DNA from: an uncultured Ignavibacteriales bacterium
GTDB taxonomy: Bacteria > Bacteroidota > Ignavibacteria > Ignavibacteriales > Ignavibacteriaceae
Assembly: GCA_903915485.1 (NCBI GenBank)
Contig: CAIWTC010000743.1
Coordinates: 1 to 5,856, forward strand
Direction: 5' to 3'
DNA: 5,856 nt
In this document: one piece after another, positions 5,842 to 5,856 of the stretch
How the letters are laid out: the number at the start of each line of letters is the position of its first letter
Numbering within the stretch: the stretch's first letter is position 1
The notes under the pieces: generated by a model
What the model was told of the DNA's origin: nothing
The model's input: only the letters and a program-made list of their open reading frames with translations
Databases searched by the model: none
Position numbers and translations under genes: made by a program

Positions 5842-5856
5842 ATGGCAAAAGTAATA
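5842..5856 (+). CDS. Start of a divergent plus-strand gene (first five codons, MAKVI)
   Basis: An ATG at 5842 opens a frame reading M-A-K-V-I to the window edge. An AGGA at 5834-5837 lies 4 nt upstream as a ribosome binding site, and the divergent orientation from bamD makes a real start plausible. Several families begin MAKVI, including some DnaK and ParA-like proteins, so the product cannot be named from five residues. Confidence 0.45.

Noticed and set aside
1..5856. CRISPR array, tRNA or rRNA, insertion sequence, phage or toxin-antitoxin genes
   Set aside because: I found no direct repeat array, RNA gene pattern, inverted terminal repeats or mobile-element gene; nearly all bases are accounted for by six overlapping coding regions.

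Overview
The window is a compact, AT-rich stretch of bacterial chromosome. Six genes lie on the minus strand and are read from right to left. The first codons of a seventh, divergent gene lie on the plus strand at the right edge. The best taxonomic guess is the Bacteroidota/Ignavibacteria (FCB) group. This rests on a secreted metalloprotease with a C-terminal domain resembling the type IX secretion sorting domain, a signal peptide ending in the 'TAQ' style common in that group, a BamD lipoprotein of the FCB type, and low GC. The guess comes from style and family knowledge, not from a database match.

In transcription order the minus-strand genes are: bamD, an outer-membrane assembly lipoprotein (5760-4987); a YciA/BACH-type hotdog acyl-CoA thioesterase (4990-4520); a secreted FG-GAP/VCBS beta-propeller protein (about 4518-2467); a secreted HExxH zinc metalloprotease (2486-822); ccmA (817-182); and ccmB (185 to beyond base 1). 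Neighbouring genes overlap by 4 or 20 nt, or are separated by 1 or 4 nt. There is no visible internal terminator, so this looks like one translationally coupled operon of more than 5.7 kb. Its only upstream non-coding space is an 81-nt AT-rich divergent intergenic region (5761-5841).

Functionally the operon joins envelope-related jobs. BamD helps insert outer-membrane proteins. The propeller and protease are probably exported to the surface or outside. CcmA and CcmB form the ABC transporter module of cytochrome c maturation system I. The thioesterase is the metabolic outlier. No established pathway links these, so the grouping may be one of convenience.

The most unusual points are about translation starts. 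The propeller gene's open frame and signal peptide continue 64 codons upstream of its first conventional start codon (a TTG at 4326), and the best-placed start is an ATC. The next gene starts with TTG behind a near-perfect Shine-Dalgarno sequence, directly after an in-frame stop. CcmA also lacks the usual Q-loop Gln and H-loop His. I saw no tRNA, rRNA, CRISPR array, insertion sequence or phage gene, and no clear candidate for a wholly new system. The propeller plus protease pair is the least characterised part.
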